Source: an uncultured Collinsella sp.
GTDB taxonomy: Bacteria; Actinomycetota; Coriobacteriia; Coriobacteriales; Coriobacteriaceae
Assembly (NCBI GenBank): GCA_902492855.1
Contig: CABUMU010000047.1
Coordinates: 1-14,447, forward strand
Reading direction: 5' to 3'
Length of the DNA stretch: 14,447 bases
The notes under the pieces are model-generated. The model ran no database searches. It saw nothing but the letters and a program-made list of their open reading frames with translations, and was not told where the DNA came from. The position numbers and the translations under genes are program-made. Position 1 is the first letter of the stretch. Each line of letters begins with the position of its first letter. Of the stretch, positions 13,269-14,447 are shown piece by piece.

Positions 13269-14081
13269 CTATTCGGTGAGCTCGGGGCCCTCGCCGGGCA
13301 CGTATGCCTCGGCGCCCTCGACGCGGTTGATATGAATGGTTCCAAAGATCTCGTCCTGGCTCAGTGTGAGCGAGCCGCGCTTGGCGAGCTCCAGCATGGC
13401 CAGGAAGGTGACGACGAGCTGCTCGGTGGTGGCGTCGCCGTCCAGCAGCTCGCGGAAGGTGCAGGCTTGGTGTGCCATGGTAAAGCGGTCGACCGAGGCC
13501 ACCGTCAGGTCGAGCGGCACGCGATGCGGTGCCACGTGCTCGGCCTCCAGCAGGAAGGTCTGGCGCTTGCCGTCCAGGTCGGCGCAGATGACGGCGAGGC
13601 CGCGCAGGGTAATGCCGGCCAGATAGTCGGGCATAAGGCCTAGGAACTCGGGGTCGGGGCCGGCCACGCGCGGATGCATGCGGCTCTCGGCCTGCATACG
13701 CGCGCCAAGGGCTGCCGCCGCGCCCTTAAACTGCTTGTAGGCGATCAGACGCTGGATCAGGACGTCGCGCAGGGCGTCGCCGTCGAGCGCACTGAGTTCC
13801 TCGAGGTCTTCGTCGTCCTCGTCATCGTCGTCATCGACTTTGCGCGGGGCCTCCTGCGGCACCAGAGAAGCGGCCTTGATGTCCAAAAGGGTTGCCGCGA
13901 CCAGCAAAAAGTCGCTCGCCACGTCCAGGTCCAGCGCCTCGATGCGCTCGGCCTCGGCAAGGTACTGCTCGGCCACCTCGCTGATGGAGATGGCGCCGAT
14001 ATCAACTTTTTGGCGGGTTACCAGCTGCAGCAGCAGGTCGAACGGTCCGCTGTAGACCTGCGTCGACACGCGATACGACAT
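13269..14081 (-). CDS. scpA: Segregation and condensation protein A
   Basis: ScpA is the kleisin subunit that bridges the SMC heads in the bacterial condensin. The N-terminal signature YSGPFDLLLQLVTRQKVDIG (10-29) and ISEVAEQYL are followed by SDFLLVAATLLDIKAASLVP (56-75), the region that contacts the SMC neck. An acidic run (Asp83 to Glu95) forms the linker, and the C-terminal winged helix (about 190-260) shows TFRELLDG, VVTFLAMLELAKRG and LSQDEIFGTIHI. The 270 residues are normal for the family. AAAGGAGG lies six bases before the ATG at 14081. Confidence 0.96.
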   Translation of the reverse strand: MSYRVSTQVYSGPFDLLLQLVTRQKVDIGAISISEVAEQYLAEAERIEALDLDVASDFLLVAATLLDIKAASLVPQEAPRKVDDDDDEDDEDLEELSALDGDALRDVLIQRLIAYKQFKGAAAALGARMQAESRMHPRVAGPDPEFLGLMPDYLAGITLRGLAVICADLDGKRQTFLLEAEHVAPHRVPLDLTVASVDRFTMAHQACTFRELLDGDATTEQLVVTFLAMLELAKRGSLTLSQDEIFGTIHINRVEGAEAYVPGEGPELTE

Positions 14082-14095
14082 ATTCGACCTCCTTT

Positions 14096-14165
14096 GACGG
14101 CGCCTTCGCGGCGCGGTTTGGGTGCATGTTACGACCGCTTTGCACGGTCGACCTGTAAGTTTACC
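14096..14165 (-). other. Leader between the site-2 protease gene and scpA with two small inverted repeats
   Basis: The 84-base gap holds two short hairpins. One pairs CGACCG with CGGTCG (14132-14137 with 14145-14150, loop of seven). The other pairs GCGCC with GGCGC (14100-14104 with 14110-14114, loop of five). Neither is followed by a run of T on the minus strand, so a classical intrinsic terminator is not supported, and I see no good promoter. The scpA ribosome site follows directly. They may act as RNA processing or attenuation elements, or be chance. Confidence 0.35.
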
Positions 14166-14447
14166 TTAGATGCCGGCGATTGCGAAGTTAAGCAGCTGCT
14201 CAGCGAACGGATACACGGTAACGTCGAAATAGCGACCGATCACGTCGATGCCGGTCCACATGGGCAGCAGGTACAGCACCAGGATGAGGATGGGCATGGC
14301 GTATTGCTGCAGGCGGTAGTAGTTGGCGAGCGCCTTGTCCTTGAGGAAGGGCACGATGATCGACGAGCCATCGAGCGGCGGAATCGGGATGAGGTTAAAG
14401 AACGCGAGCGACAGGTTGACCACGATAAACGTGGCGCCGAAGTTCAT
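14166..14447 (-). CDS. Site-2 protease family protein (peptidase M50), C-terminal fragment
   Basis: Only the last 93 residues are in the window; the gene continues beyond the right edge, so the methionine at 14447 is probably internal. The fragment contains a hydrophobic helix leading to FNLIPIPPLDGSSI, the N-x2-P-x2-PLDG motif that supplies the third zinc ligand (Asp25 of the fragment) and substrate-binding residues in M50 intramembrane proteases. A second hydrophobic stretch (MPILILVLYLLPM, about 51-63) follows. The HExxH helix should lie upstream, out of view. A membrane protease gene just before scpA-scpB is a recurring arrangement in Gram-positive bacteria. The substrate is unknown. Confidence 0.88.
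   Translation of the reverse strand: MNFGATFIVVNLSLAFFNLIPIPPLDGSSIIVPFLKDKALANYYRLQQYAMPILILVLYLLPMWTGIDVIGRYFDVTVYPFAEQLLNFAIAGI

Overview
The window is a dense, GC-rich (about 60% or more by eye) block of bacterial housekeeping genes. Every recognisable gene lies on the minus strand, so transcription runs from the right edge to the left. The gene content and order (membrane protease, scpA-scpB, an RsuA/RluB-type pseudouridine synthase, cmk, plsC, ispH, a DUF512 radical-SAM protein, der, plsY, gpsA, and a Nif3/zinc-ribbon pair) together with the codon use suggest an actinobacterial gut anaerobe of the class Coriobacteriia, perhaps Collinsella. That assignment is inference, because no rRNA or species marker is present.

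Layout in transcription order. The right edge carries the C-terminal end of a site-2 protease family protein (14447-14166). After an 84-base leader with two small hairpins come the condensin accessory genes scpA and scpB, a 23S rRNA pseudouridine synthase gene (rluB-type) and cmk. Next is a lipid and isoprenoid group: plsC and ispH, then a PDZ/radical-SAM/DUF512 protein of unknown function, then der, plsY and gpsA. The last part holds rpe, a cysteine desulfurase, a Nif3-like metalloprotein, a coiled-coil zinc-ribbon protein and coaBC. A tRNA-Pro(GGG) gene, cut by the left edge, ends the window. Most neighbours are separated by 0-20 bases or overlap by 4-14 bases (two ATGA stop/start overlaps), most starts have a purine-rich Shine-Dalgarno sequence, and no convincing internal terminator is visible. 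A single very long transcription unit, or nested units, is likely.

How the genes fit together. PlsC, PlsY and GpsA supply glycerol-3-phosphate and its two acylation steps for phosphatidic acid. IspH ends the MEP isoprenoid pathway and needs a 4Fe-4S cluster, and the DUF512 protein also has a radical-SAM cluster motif. The cysteine desulfurase in the same run could provide sulfur for such clusters. ScpA/ScpB, the pseudouridine synthase, Cmk, Der, Rpe and CoaBC serve chromosome segregation, ribosome maturation, nucleotide supply, the pentose phosphate pathway and coenzyme A synthesis.

The standout anomaly is der (EngA), normally an essential ribosome-assembly GTPase. Its second GTPase domain lacks the G3 (DTAG) motif and following residues, and the reading frame shifts at the same point. 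The first domain also lacks about eight residues just after its G5 motif, in frame. Either this strain carries a broken der, with a good copy elsewhere or a mixed population, or the assembly is wrong at two places in one gene. I see no mobile element, CRISPR array or defence system, and apart from der the window is ordinary core genome.
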